Shown one piece after another: positions 24,329-36,262 of a stretch of 64,000 nt of DNA (its first letter is position 1; each line of letters begins with the position of its first letter). Made by a program: the position numbers and the translations under genes. Source of the DNA: Callipepla californica brunnescens. Its lineage: Eukaryota > Chordata > Aves > Galliformes > Odontophoridae. The notes beneath the pieces are model-generated. The model had not been told where the DNA came from, made no database searches, and saw only the letters and a program-made list of their open reading frames with translations. The DNA lies in contig JALIRH010000004.1 of NCBI GenBank assembly GCA_023055505.1, positions 40,243,502 to 40,307,501 of the forward strand. Reading direction: 5' to 3'.

Positions 24329-25155
24329 AACAACCTTTGTTGTAGAGACTCCATGAGTAGTAAGTGAGCATGGATTTCCATTCCTGCCTTCACCAAAGTA
24401 AAGGTATGACTGGATCCTGGATTTCAGAACTGGTGGTTCAAAATGAACTCATCAGCAGGTCCCCATTTTCTATCATCAAAGTGTGTTTCTTTACTTTTTA
24501 TTTGCAAATTCCTTGGGAAAAGGGCTGTATGCTTTGTCAGGTGGAACAGATTATTTTCCACGAAGTAACTTCATAGGTATGTGCAAATATTATCTCTATA
24601 TCTAGCAGAAGTAAATGAGAATCAATAGTACTGGTTTAAAAATACCCTCATCTTCTCACCATTGTTCCATCCATAAACTTGGGAGCCACCCTCTCTGGTG
24701 GTGGATACTAGAGTGAAGTTTTGCTTCAGTGTGCTTTCAGAGCCTGTAGCTTTGAATACATCACAGGCAATGCCATCCTAAGGGCAACACTTGCTCCCAA
24801 AATTTTGCACATGAAATCTGTGGCGTCAGTTGTTTTCAAACTTATATCACCTGCGTAAAGATGGAAACCAGGTGGACAGTCTGTTTTAAATTCAACTATG
24901 TTATAGCTTAAACAGGCTTTCATATGAAAATAAAGATTGCATAATTTCACAAAGATAGAAAATGGATATGAATGCCAAGAATTTTTTATGCTATAGTTTA
25001 AACAGTTGTGTGAGGATTGAAGATGGCTATTTTTAGGTATCTCACCTGACATCTAACTTTCTCTGATGAGCTGTAAGGTCAAAACTCTCCTTTTGGGTTA
25101 TCTGCAGAGGAGGCCTGGACTGCATAGTGTGCCCTTGATCCCTGCTCAAAACAGC
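24329..25155. other. Non-coding stretch, nothing recognised
   Basis: The 108-codon minus-strand frame at 24726-25052 has no recognisable domain and no splice context. No repeat was identified. Confidence 0.45.
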
Positions 25156-25169
25156 CACTGACGTCAGTG
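25156..25169. promoter_or_regulatory. Palindromic CRE site CACTGACGTCAGTG
   Basis: A 14-base perfect palindrome containing the full cAMP-response element TGACGTCA, the known binding site of CREB/ATF bZIP dimers. It lies in non-repeat sequence. Full CREs are rare in CpG-depleted vertebrate DNA because the central CpG tends to decay. No promoter is visible nearby. Confidence 0.45.
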
Positions 25170-27217
25170 TGGATTTCATGTGCAGATTAGAGCTTAGTAA
25201 GCTCTTTGTAACAAAATCTGAGGTTATGCAAAAACTGTCAGTGGTTTAGAGCTTCCATATGGAAGTAAACATGGAAAAGTTTTCTGTAGCATTTGAATAA
25301 CAAACTTTGCAAAGAGAAACCTGAATTTGCTTTTCTAGACACTCAGGGTTTTTTTTTATTATTATTATTTTTAATGGGTGCGATGGCTTTGCCTTAGGGT
25401 TTTAAAAATGTGAATCAGAAGCAGATACCCTTGCTTTTGAACTAACTTCACCAGTAAATCTTTAGGTGTGTGATACGTATAATGTTAATGTTTTGGCTCA
25501 ATATTTGGAATGCCAGAAATCTGAGAAGGAGAAGAACAAATAATGACGAGGCCAAATTATTAGTTTAAGTCCTAGATTGCAAGCAACTTTCCAACATAAC
25601 TGGCTGGAGTCAGGTTGTTGTTCTATTTTGTGTGTGTGTCCTGACTGGCATGTACTCAGAGCAGAACGCAGGGAATGTCCAGATTGGTCTAAAAATTGAA
25701 ATTATTAGAACTCGCAATGCTGAGTTGAAGATATAAAGCTAAAAGTAGTGAACTGTTGTGGCAGGTGAGAAAAGGAGCTTTCTCCCTAAATCTTTACAAA
25801 TTAGGGGCCCTATGTGTATAACATTTTCAGTGACTCTTAGAATGTTTACATTTTGCATAAAGTGACAGATTCCTGATGTCTGTGGAAGAATTCTCTGAGC
25901 ATGGAAGGCAAAAGTAAGACTATGGGCTACTATCAAGAGAGCTGTTTCTTCCCATCACTGTTATAAAGTGACCTAATTAAAAATTGCAAAGGGTTATTTA
26001 CCTGCTCAGACAGAAATAGGTATCCTTAGAACAGTTGTAGTCTATTAGTAAATATTACACATTTTAAAAAGATTTATAAATATGTATTTAACCAAAGCAG
26101 TCATTCTGGTCTCTTAGATAATTAATATGCATTGGAGAACTTTCCATTAAAGACTTTTGACTCTCTTCACTTTAAAAAGCAAAAGAGTTAAAAAAAAAGA
26201 AAAAGAACAATTCAGCTCCTTGAATAATGATAGGCTTGGAACATAAACCATAAAAAGCCAGGACATAGAAACTTCATTAAAACTTAGGGCTGGAAAACTT
26301 GTTCTGTGAAGCTGATTTACTTTTTTCTTCTTCTCCTCCTTGACAGCTGGAATTAAAGGACAAAGTGTCAGTTTAAAATTAAACTTCCTGGCTTTGGTCC
26401 ATTTGTGTTGCAGCCTTAATCAGGAAGAAATAGTTCTGTTGAGGGTCATATTATTTTTGGCCCATGGGAGGGATGCTGAAGGTGAACAAAAGGGCACAAA
26501 GCTTTAGCAGGATGTTGCAAGAAGTGAGCTGGGGACCTCATCTTTCCCCTCAGAAGGGTCATTGGCACTGGAGTATCATCACTACATGGAACCAGGGCTG
26601 TTCTAGGAGCTGCAGTCAGTGGGACCTGTGCTTCTATGGGGGCAACTTGGCTTCTGGTTAGCCATTAATCAGTATCTAACTTTCTTTTTGAGGCCCAAAT
26701 ATCTGCCTTGCTTTTTTCACGTGGGAGTCAGCATTTTCTTAGTGCATATCTGAAGGCAGGAGTTTGTGCTCTTGGACAGAGGACCAAAAGAGCAACGGAG
26801 CTCTGATCATGGACAGCACTCCACCAATGAATGTTGAATTGTGGAGGTGGTGCTTTAATGTTTGACATGGTGTTTGGATGAGGTATTTCTCAAGCACCTG
26901 GTTTGAAATGATCATGTTTGTGCTTAAAGAAAATGTGGGAAGAAATAGACAATGCAGTGAAATGAGATTCAGTTGGAGTTACAAGTACTAGTATATGTCT
27001 TATTTTCTATTAAATTTGTTGCATAAATTATGGAAGATTTGGAACAGTGCTATGTCTACCACATCTGTTTAGAGGTTTATAAACCTAATAGGCTTCCTAG
27101 AGGGCTTAGCTTTGAACAATTACAGTTGGGGTAGAACTGTGCAAGTGTTACAGGAGACGGAAAATGGACAAACTACAGTTGTTCATACAGCTCGTGGCTT
27201 CCCTGCTTGGGAATCTT
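25170..27217. other. Non-coding stretch
   Basis: Contains the 14-base palindrome CTTCCATATGGAAG at 25252-25265 and an AT-only tract at about 25348-25375. No gene or repeat family was recognised. Confidence 0.5.
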
Positions 27218-27510
27218 GTGTTCCAAGAGCTCCACATCTTTCTTGTGCTGAGAGCCCCAGGCCTGGACACGGTACTCCAGATGGGGCCCCACAAGAGTTG
27301 AGAAGAGGGGGACAATCACCTCCCTCTACTTGTTGGTCATGCCTTTTTTAATGAAGCTCAAGATATCATTGGCCCTTCCCTTGTCTGCCAATGCCATCAC
27401 TCTATCACATATGGCCACCAGATTGGTCAGGCAAGATCTGCTCTTACTGAAGCCATCCTGGCTATCTTGGATATTCCTTCAGTGACTTCTTTTTATGCCT
27501 TGAGCTCCGG
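27218..27510 (-). mobile_element. CR1 LINE fragment, internal ORF2 piece with deletion
   Basis: A reverse-orientation CR1 ORF2 segment. Read on the minus strand it begins near 27480 with GGCTTCAGTAAGAGCAGATC, matching the CR1 reverse-transcriptase stretch that normally reads HGFTKGRS. It continues through LTNLVA-like sequence and a DKGRA-like motif. It then jumps at about 27350 to the C-terminal part containing [13 protein letters not shown] and ends near the ELLEH motif. The polymerase catalytic region between these blocks is deleted. Neither the 3' UTR nor the 5' end is present. One stop lies inside the remaining frame. Confidence 0.88.
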
Positions 27511-28689
27511 TGGTACTTGCTGGGGGAACTAAAGATGTGCCTGTCAAAGAAAGCCAAATAGACAGTGTGCCTACTCTACATGTACCATAGTTCCTAATCT
27601 TCTATACCAATCTGGAGCAGTATGTGAGGCTCAGTGAATTAGAAGGAAGAGATGAAGAAAATACTTGTTGCCTGGTAAGGACAATGGGCAGGTGGGAACA
27701 GGAACTTCTTGGGCACTTGGAATGAACTACCAGAACTGGTCAGGCAGTGCCTTTGGTATATGAGTCTGCAAAATACCTTTCTGCACACTTTTGTTTGTTC
27801 ATCCTCCCTCCCTAGATGTCTTTTTGTTAAAAGCAGGAACTGGGAGCAAATGTTTATGAATGTGTGAAGGGTTGTTTTTAGCTTCCTTGTGTCTCTTAAC
27901 TAGACAAAAGAGGACTATCAGACTTGGAAAGACATTCATTCTCTGAGTTGTTTGTCTGAGTCACAAATGTTTAGCATGGAAGTCTGGCCCTAAAGCTTTT
28001 CAAGTATGTAAACCCTGTTTTTAACTACATAAACTTGAGCTCTTTTTACCAAGCCTGAAAATTAGTCCTTGGACTACTCCAGTAGTAGTCGCTCTTATTC
28101 CCCTAAGTCTTTAAGGCTGGGATGTCTGGTGTACAGCTGCTGGCAAGCACTCCAGGTGCATCGGGAAGGATCGATACACAGACAGTGCCTATTCAGGCAT
28201 GCACACCCACCTGAGGTCTGTGTCCAGGAGTTGCATTGTATTGTTACATTACTGTGTTCAGTGGTTTGTGTTTAATATTTTTTAAATGAGAGAATAGCAA
28301 GGAGTAAGAAAAGCAGAGACTAATGTTTCATTTGTATGGTTCCCAGGGCTTTTATCTATTCAAACATGTTTAAAGAAAGAAGTCTTCAGAGTCATTCTAA
28401 TGTGCCATTTTATCATACAACCAGAGTCTTGAGAAACTTTTCTTGCATTTAATGGTTTGGAGGAATGACAATATGCAGTATTACTGTACTTTAGTACTTA
28501 CTGGCTAACTTGAACAAATGTTTTAACCATAAAATGGATTAAAAAACTGCTTCTGAAACAAACCAAAATAGATCACACAACAATGTTATGAATTATACCA
28601 TGTTTTAGATACAGTTAAGGATCCAGCCAATCTTACTTGCTGTGAGTAAGCACACTATTTCACTAACAGTCTAGGCTAGTTTTCTCTCC
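27511..28689. other. Non-coding stretch, nothing recognised
   Basis: No exon, RNA gene or repeat family was identified. Confidence 0.5.
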
Positions 28690-29035
28690 AGCTTGTGTTT
28701 CATCATTTCATCAGATGCTATTTTTATAGGTTTCTCTCTTCAGCGAAAGTCCTCGCTTTCACTAATTTAACATTAATTTGTGATTGATCTTTTCTGAGGT
28801 GGAGGAATGAGGTCGAAGTGTATATTGGCATCCTGATGGTTTGAGCTGGTCACTGCCAGCTCTTGATCAGCAGCCAACTTTTCAATTAGGAGGTGAGAGC
28901 AAGTGATCTGTGCTGTTTTTGCCATTTATCTCATCTCCAAGGAGAGACGCATTTTGCCTTTCTGAAAACAGCTCGGAAGACTCTGCAGTTCAAGTACATT
29001 TTGATCAGTGACTGATCTCCGCCTCTCATCTGAAA
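28690..29035. promoter_or_regulatory. Candidate conserved non-coding element
   Basis: A repeat-free block with retained CpGs (TCAGCGAAAG, CCTCGCTTTC, GGTCGAAG, GACGCATT, GCTCGGAAG). It has homeodomain-type sites (AACATTAATTTG, CAATTAGGAGG) and a TTGATCAG pair near 28862 and 29001. It has no open exon. The call rests on texture only. Confidence 0.3.
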
Positions 29036-31739
29036 AGTTCACTGGGGTTCTCAGCACCTTTCAAAATGCTTGGAGGTGAAGGTATGAAACACAGAAAATG
29101 ATCAGAGTAGTAATGACGATAATACCAGGAAAAGGTAGACTGGTGAAGCAGCTAAGATATTATAATAAAAAAAAAAAAAATGTTATGGGTAATTTTCTTC
29201 TCATAACCCGAGGACAAAAACTTTATTACTCTTTAAACTTCAATATTGCACCAATTAAATTCCAGCTTAAGAACTAAGGTTTCCAGTCCACTTTTCATTT
29301 GAAAATGTATCTCTTCTTGTTCCCAAACATCCTATAAGAACAACTTTTTATTCTTTTTTTTTTTTCCATCTTCGTATTTCCCATAATTAAAAAGCATGAA
29401 GGAAGATTAAATTACAGAAACTTTGGCAATGTGCTCTCAGTTTTGCAAAAGCTCATTCTTGAAATAATGCTATTTTCTCATACAAAAAATAATATATATT
29501 AAGAAAAGAAACTTCAAGCTCTTCTCTTTTTTCCTGCTGCATTTGACTTTTCTACCTCACAGCTCAGATTGCTTTTTTTAATCAAAGCAGTAATGGAAGA
29601 ACAGTCCTTGTACTCAAATGCAATCACATTTAATCATATTAAACATCCTTATTTCTCAGCTGATCAGACTCTAAAAATTTGATTGCTTTAGTTTGATTTA
29701 AAACTTAAGAAGAATCAAGCCCAGTATTTTTGTTGTGTGTTCCAGTTATATTGTTTCCTAAGTTACATGAACTTTAGTCTACTGCATTGTGGAACTGAAA
29801 TTTCTGAAAAATATCTATAGCATTCCTGCAGTGGAGACACATAGATCAAAATGATATGATTTTCACCAAATGTATTAAATTTTTACATAAGCAAAAGTGA
29901 ACTGACTTGATAATTCATTAGTCTTTATCGTATAAGGACCAGCCTCTGATTTGATGAGAATGTACTATATTGTTGCATCATCCTTTTCTCAGCAGTGTTC
30001 AGTGGGAACATATTCTGAGTTCTTTTACTCCCTGATAAATCCAGAGTAATTCCAGTTGACACTAAAGACTTCAATTTCTGTCAGCAGTCTTCATTTTTAA
30101 GCTGCAAACAAAAGACCGTAGCTGAAGTATGACCCTCATCAGATCTTTAGAGTACCTTGAAGTCCATTCTAATTGCTGTAATTACCTTCTGAGTTCCAGA
30201 ACATAATCTCTTTATAACACACAAAATGCTTTCTTACTACTTGCATTAATGTAAAGGTAAACTGTGTGTTCAAGGTGTCAGAATTTCTTTTGATGTATAG
30301 CATGTGGGCTCCTTTATTCTCAAACTGGATTATGCACTTTATATGAGAATACATTACTTAAAAGTCCCAAGCATGACCAGCACAGATGATGGCAAAACGT
30401 ACCCAAAGACCACATGCTTTAAAAACAACATAGAGACCCATTTGCCTGGTGTGAGGTGGATGTAGATAAACACTTCCTTGAAATCTCCCATGTGGCTATA
30501 TTACTTGTAACCTTACATACATGAGAATGTATGGAACACTTATGCCTTCCATATAGACTGAGACTGCAGAATATGCTAAAACTTGATCCTCCTAGTCCAG
30601 CTACATGCATAAAATCTGCTAAGCCCCAGTATCAAACAAAACTAATGAAATATTCCATTTGTTTGTAATTTGATGCATATGTCTTGAGTGGGTGAGAAGA
30701 AACAGAAAAGGAAAGGTCAGGCTTGTACCAAAGTTCAGGGTCAAGTTGCTATGGATTCTTAGAGCAATCTTAGAGATTGATCTTTGGATTTCTGGAGCTG
30801 TTAGAGCATGATGATTCAACAGGCATATGTAAACCGTAGGAAAGTTTCTTTTGAGGTATAGCTTAACAGCAACAAGAGGTCATCAAAAAGGCCTGCATTT
30901 TGTCTGTGTCAACATCATAAACCGGAGTCTTGTATGAAAAAATAATTTCATTGATTTATCATGAAGGTGAATTTATAAAATGGTGGACATGTCTGGGGAA
31001 TCTGGCATGCTGCAGAGTTAATCTTTATAAGTTCTAGGCCATGTAAATATGGCTTTATGGTTACTTTGTGCAGACTTGTTTTCTAGAGAGCCTTATTATC
31101 TTCCGTGAAATTCGTTCCATGTGCAAAATCAAAATAAAAAAGCAATAAAGGAGAGTGTATCACCATTTGGGAGGGTATAACATTCTGATAATCCTGGTTG
31201 CTGCTAATGTATATCTACCCAGCCATGCCATAGCAACTGTTAGACAAGGTAGGAAATGCCCAACACTTGACAGAGGAAGTACGTAGCATGGCTGACCTCG
31301 GTTGCCTTTCCTTAAGTCCCCTGTGTTCACTGCTTGGCAGTTTTGGGGGGCATGACAGATGCAATCTCTGTAATTTTCAAGCAGTCTTTTAGGGGAAAAA
31401 CAATAGTAGTACATAACCTCATGTATTGGTTGTGTTCCAGTTGGCTGGCTGTACTCTGCCTTCCATTGTTCATCCTGTTGTTTTTCTCTGATACTCTGTT
31501 TGAGCTCATTTTAGTAGCCAAAATTATTGTACTAGGCTGCTGCATAGTTACTATATTCCACTTGAGGGGCGGATGAGTTTTGAAGGTAATGCAAAATGAT
31601 TCTCTCATAGCTTGGAATATTGTTTGGGGCAGAAGGCCCTGCATTGATATAAGATGATGATTTAAAGTTTGGCAGATGTTGAGTAACAGTTACCATGCGT
31701 TTTTCCTCCAAATTCTCCTAATTCAACTTAATAGGCAAA
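29036..31739. other. Non-coding stretch
   Basis: An A14-type run at 29165-29180 and a T run near 29357-29367. Two overlapping opposite-strand frames at 31327-31644 share bases and have no domain. Nothing else was recognised. Confidence 0.5.
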
Positions 31740-31940
31740 TCATGTTTTCTCTCTGCTTTTCTGATCATCCTCCATTAACCTGCAGTCTTTGATAAATATG
31801 CATTGCCTCATAATGTTGCATAAACATTTTTTAGATGGCAAATTGAGAGTAAACAAAGCTCAAGTTAAAATGATATTAAGGGCTTTGATGGCTTATTAAT
31901 CATTTATACAAAGCTTATTAATCAAATGGATACTTTAAAA
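31740..31940. promoter_or_regulatory. Candidate enhancer with twin GCTTATTAATCA motif
   Basis: The 12-mer GCTTATTAATCA occurs twice, at 31891-31902 and 31913-31924, exactly 22 bases apart (about two helical turns). The core TTAATCA/ATTAAT is a homeodomain-type site. Upstream are AATATGCATT (octamer-like), GTTGCATAAACA (C/EBP and forkhead-like) and GTAAACAAAG (forkhead/SOX-like). The block has no repeat signature. Regulatory function and conservation are inferred. Confidence 0.38.
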
Positions 31941-33583
31941 CAAAATGCTTCCAAAATCAGAGAACAGAGGCAGTGCTGGCCTTATCTCTCTTAGGATGTG
32001 AAGGCTGGTGGGAGACAGTTCTCCATCATTTTTAATTCACTTTCAGAAGTTTAGACTCCAGGAACAGGAATATACCCCAGTACTGATTCACTGATTACTG
32101 GCTCTATACATGGGTCTTTGATTCAAGAGCTTTGCCTGTTATTGGCATAAAAGGTTACTAAACCCAAAAGCCTGTTGGTCTCTTCCATCATGGTTGTCTT
32201 CCACTCTTTGCTCTATCATTTACTGCTAAGTGAATGGTTTTCTTACCCTTCATTCAAAGTCTGGTAAAATGAGTGCTTTTAATTTGGCTTTGTACTCCCA
32301 AGGACATATGATTTAAAACAGACAACATGTCTTTCCCAGATTAGCTCTCCCCTATAGAGGTTTCAGCACCCCAAATGTAAGCATAGCATTACAGATGTCT
32401 GGTCCAATACTCATAGCAGCTGAGGGAGTACTGGGCTGGGATGAAAAAATAAGCTCTGGATGCTGGTGAGAAACAGGAACCACCAACAGCAGGACGACTG
32501 ATGAGGAATTCTAGCCAGCCAACTAGGAATCTTTGGAGAAAGGTGGAAATAAGCAGCTGGGAGCCAAAGGAAAATAAGATGATAGTCTTTCTGCAATTAA
32601 TCTTAAAAGCTTAATTGGCTACTATTTGCAAATAAATGTTTGATAGGTGAGTGAATGTTTTAATTCTCCTGCAGCAAGTATCACCGACTCAAAACCACAT
32701 TGCAGTTGGGTCACAAAGCTAAAGGAGTTGGATCCCTCAAGATACAGAGTCACTGTGTAATTCCAAGCTTCTAAATCAGAGCTGTAAGAATAAGTTGGCA
32801 CTTTTACTTAACTTGTTCTGATTAACATATTCTAAAAGTTATGAGGAAATTCTAGGTCATTTGAAGTCCATAGCAAATTTATGTTGAATTTGTAAGGGCC
32901 TGTAATTTAAATGAGGAAGAACATCTTTTTGGCATGTGCTAAACTTGTCATGCTGAACCATAATTTCTTCCTAAGTGTCCAACTTGCCCAGTTGAATGTA
33001 TGTTAAAGGATGCATGGCCTGGTCCAAATTTAAACATGTTAGCTGGACCATGTTAAATTTCACCCTTTAATTCCTAGTCTAGACAAACTCGCACTCTATA
33101 AGAGAAGAGAGAAGCTGTCTGCAATCTGGGTGATTAATGGGCTGAAAGCAGATGTGAGATATAAAAGAGTTTGTAAGACTTCTCTACTACCTGAAGGTAA
33201 AGTTTGGCTGTCACAGGCAAGAGAAAAGGGATAAATTTCAAAGGAGGCTGAAACTGCAGCCAAAATGCATTATATGATTACACGGCCAGGGCTGACTTTG
33301 ATCACACCTCAAAAGTAAAACAAACACAAGCATGAAGAAGAAAGGCTTTTTCCACCCCAAAATAGCTCAAAAGGATGAATTCATTTAAAGAAAAACAAGC
33401 ACTCTAGGGCAAAGGTACCAAAGATGACTTGGGGTTTTAAATCCCTCTTCCCCCTGTAAGGGTGAATGGGGGCCTGCTCAGGATGCTGGTACAACCCTGC
33501 AGCACTACGTGACCCCTGGGGAAAGAAGAGGTTGCTATCAATCTTTGCATACACAAAGAAATAAAAGAAATAGGAATAAGGGA
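31941..33583. other. Non-coding stretch
   Basis: No gene or known repeat. The part at 33070-33310 (GGTGATTAATGGGCTGAAAG and following) is repeat-free and could be constrained, but the signal is weak. Confidence 0.45.
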
Positions 33584-33592
33584 GGGGGGGGG
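33580..33592 (+). repeat. Short G-rich run (G3-A-G9)
   Basis: GGG-A-G9, a homopurine tract within a longer purine-rich stretch (33547-33595). It is low complexity and a possible, but not complete, quadruplex former. Confidence 0.75.
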
Positions 33593-33649
33593 AGTTAGTT
33601 AGTGCACTTTGTGCAGTCTGTTGTGCATGTAACCCAACACAGAGCTGCA

Positions 33650-33785
33650 GAACCTGGTGTTGTCATCTCCATTTTAAAGACAGAACTAGAGAAGGGAGAC
33701 ATGAAAGGGCTTATCCCAGTCATTCATGCTGTGAAAAGTAAAACTCTTAGGTCTCTGTTTTGGTCTAGTACTGTCTTATGAACAA
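33650..33785 (-). repeat. MIR/CORE-type SINE relic, antisense
   Basis: On the plus strand the order of blocks is that of an antisense MIR-like SINE. It shows CATCTCCATTTTAAAGACAG (the Pol III SINE core is normally ccccattttacagatg), then AGAGAAGGGAGACATGAAAG, then CTTATCCCAGTCATTCATGC (like cttgcccaaggtcacacagc). It then shows CTTAGGTCTCTG followed by GGTCTAGTACTGTCTTATG (like ccaggtctcctgactcctagtccagtgctct). The homology is ancient and diverged, but the collinear block order over 130 bases supports it. Confidence 0.55.
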
Positions 33786-34824
33786 CCAGTTTGAAGGAAG
33801 AAGGGCAAGTATAATCATCTCTTTAGGCTGGACTTAGAGAAGCAGGCAGTATGATGAACAGACTATGTTTGCTCTTTGTGACTAGAGTTCAGGCTAGACA
33901 ATTGCTGTGGTTCGGGAAGGCAAAACACAGTTACAACTTGTTTAGGTAGTTTAATTCCTCAGACTAACGAATGGCCTGTGCAGAAACCAGGTCAGATCTG
34001 AACTCTAATTCAGTTTTAAAATTATGCTGTTCAGAATTTGCTAGAGGAAGCAGTCAGACTCCCCGAGTACATAGTTTAGAACTGATGTTTCTCTTTAAGC
34101 CCACATCTGATAATATTTGGCACTTCACAGTTCCAAACCTTTGTGGGTATTAAGTAACTTTATAATACAATTCGATTCCTCTGCCTCATTTTCCTGCACA
34201 CGTAAGAAAGAATCCAGGTAAAACTCAACAGAAGAATCACTGTTCTGTCTGATAGTCTGCGTACAAGAACCTGACAACTTGATTTTGTAGCATCCTGTCT
34301 TCTCTAATTTTATGCATCTGTAAGTTGAGCAGGTTTCTGCTAAGAGAAGGTGGGATCTCCTGGTTTATTCTTCTCTTCTGCTGTTTGTACATTATTTGGC
34401 ACATCACATACAGGTTCAGATCCTCAATTTACTGATGTTCAGAAAGCTGGGGTGTCATATTTGCTCTTTCTAAAGTTCTTTATAGCTTTTTTTTTAATGC
34501 CCAGTATTACTTCTTTCTTGTTTATAATTTATGGTAGGTATACTCATGTGACAGCATGGGGGCAGAAGTCTTCTGAAATCTCAGTTAGAAAAAGTGTAAG
34601 CAAGTCTATGCCAGTGATTTCCTGCAAGTTTTGCTGGTTAAGATTTTTATTTAGTTAGTTATTTGTTTGTGATACTGCTTGCAGAAGCTCTAACAAAACA
34701 AACACAAAAACAAACAGACAAAGAACTATTGGGATATTTCAATGTGTATATGTCAAGAGGTTTTAACTAGTGTTCTAGAGTCAGGCAATCTCTTCTGTTG
34801 CAGACTAGCTCTACAAACACATTT
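33786..34824. other. Non-coding stretch, nothing recognised
   Basis: No gene or repeat family was identified. An AAC/AAAC-rich stretch is near 34690-34720. Confidence 0.5.
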
Positions 34825-35315
34825 GTGTCCTGTTCTGGGCTCCCCAGTTCAAAAAAGATAGGGATCTCCTTGAAAAAGTCCAGCAGAGTGCTACAAAGAT
34901 AATAAAGGATGTGGAACACCTCCCTTATGAGGAAAGGTTGAGAGACCTGGGTCAGTTCAACCTTGAAAATAGAAGACCCAGAGGGGATCTGATAGATGTC
35001 TATAAATACCTAAGGAATGAGAAGCAAAGGGACAATGCAGTGTGTGGCGACAGGACAAGGGGAAATGGCCACAAACTGAAGCATAGGAAGTTCTGCACAG
35101 ATGTGCATGGGAACTTCTTCACAGTGCAGTGATGGAGCACTGGCACAGGCTGCACAGAGAGGTGGTGGAGTCTCTTTCTCTGGAGACGTTTGAGACCCAC
35201 CTGGACACCTACCTGTGCAACCTGGGCTAGGGAGCTGCTCTGGCAGGGGGTTGGACTCAATCTCTAGAGGTTCCTTCCAACCCCTACTATTCTGTGATTG
35301 TGTGATTGTGTGATT
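34825..35315 (+). mobile_element. CR1 LINE 3' end
   Basis: A 5'-truncated CR1 covering the end of ORF2 and the 3' UTR. It starts at GTGTCCTGTTCTGGGCTCCC and continues through CTCCTTGAAAAAGTCCAGCA. The open remnant at 34911-35132 contains YEERLRDLGQFNLENRRPRG and CGDRTRGNGHKLKHRKF. The frame breaks at about 35130 (CAGTGCAGTGATGG). The 3' UTR (ATCTCTAGAGGTTCCTTCC) is followed by the CR1 terminus ATTCTGTGATTGTGTGATTG with an extra octamer unit (35289-35315). It is the same subfamily as the copies at 9.3 and 60.2 kb. Confidence 0.95.
34911..35132 (+). pseudogene. CR1 ORF2 C-terminal remnant
   Basis: A 73-codon open piece of CR1 ORF2, homologous to the remnant at 9980-10330. It lacks the residues between KYLR and VCGDRTRG that the first copy has and shifts frame before the ORF2 end. 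It is non-functional debris inside the CR1 fragment. Confidence 0.88.
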
Positions 35316-36262
35316 AAGCAATTCCAACAGCTTTAAGTGTATCTAATTTGAAAATGATTGCTCTGAAAATATATTAAGAAAAAAACAAAACAAACAACCA
35401 TAAATGAAATTCAACCTGGAAAACAAACACTTTCATTTTTTCATTGGTTGAAAGAAAAATTCTGATAATAGAAGTACTAGTAGAGAATGATCTCAATAAC
35501 CCATGCAAACATTACTGGGTTTTTGCATTTTTACCTTTTAAGCCTTATTTTACAATTATTTTTTTTTAAAGGAAAAATATCATACAATTAATGCCACATA
35601 TTTACAAGTGCCTCGTGCAACACTGATGGTAATAACTAATGTGACAAACTCAGTTCTTCTGTCAAGGGAAAGGGTGAAGTCTTCATTTACTTCTACTGTA
35701 ATAGATTAAACTGGAGAATCCATTTTAGTCAGGGAAGTGTGGATGCTGGGGAAGTTATGAGCTTACTGCACCTTTTAGAATGAAATATTTAAACAAGTGG
35801 AACCCTATGTGGTTGTGCATTAAGCTGACATAGGATGTAAATCAAACAACACCTAAATGTCCTTTAACAAAGTCAATTACATTCTGTAAGTGTTAACAGA
35901 GATGAAACTCCTTTATCCTGTGCATCTGCCAGCTTTTTTTCTGTTGAGGTAAAAACTCTTCCATGGATGTGGAATATCTTTTTGTAACTGCTCAGCATTG
36001 TGCTATAAACTTGAAAGAAATTAAAGAAAAATGCTAAGAAAAATTAATGCTATTGAAAAATGATGTTCCATAGTCTAAACATCTACTGGAAACATCTACT
36101 CAGTTCCTGAAATCATCTCTATTAGATTATGTAGATACCATCTATTGAAAATACTTCCAAACTTAATCTGTCAAGACTTCAAAGAGTCTATAAGCAAATA
36201 CTTAGATTTGCATTAGATTTTTGACTTTGAAATCCATTATTGTAAGTTCCTTGCTGACTTTG
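35316..36262. other. Non-coding stretch, nothing recognised
   Basis: AT-rich, with no gene or repeat family recognised. Confidence 0.5.

Noticed and set aside
24726..25052. 108-codon minus-strand frame
   Set aside because: No family resemblance and no evidence of exon boundaries.
31327..31644. Overlapping frames of 105 and 80 codons on opposite strands
   Set aside because: Neither strand shows a domain, start context or splice sites. Mutual overlap is expected where stop codons are locally rare.
35000..35327. Minus-strand frames across the 34.8-kb CR1 copy, and similar plus-strand frames across the 60.3-kb copy
   Set aside because: They are antisense shadows of CR1 sequence; the same shadow frame recurs in different CR1 copies for that reason.
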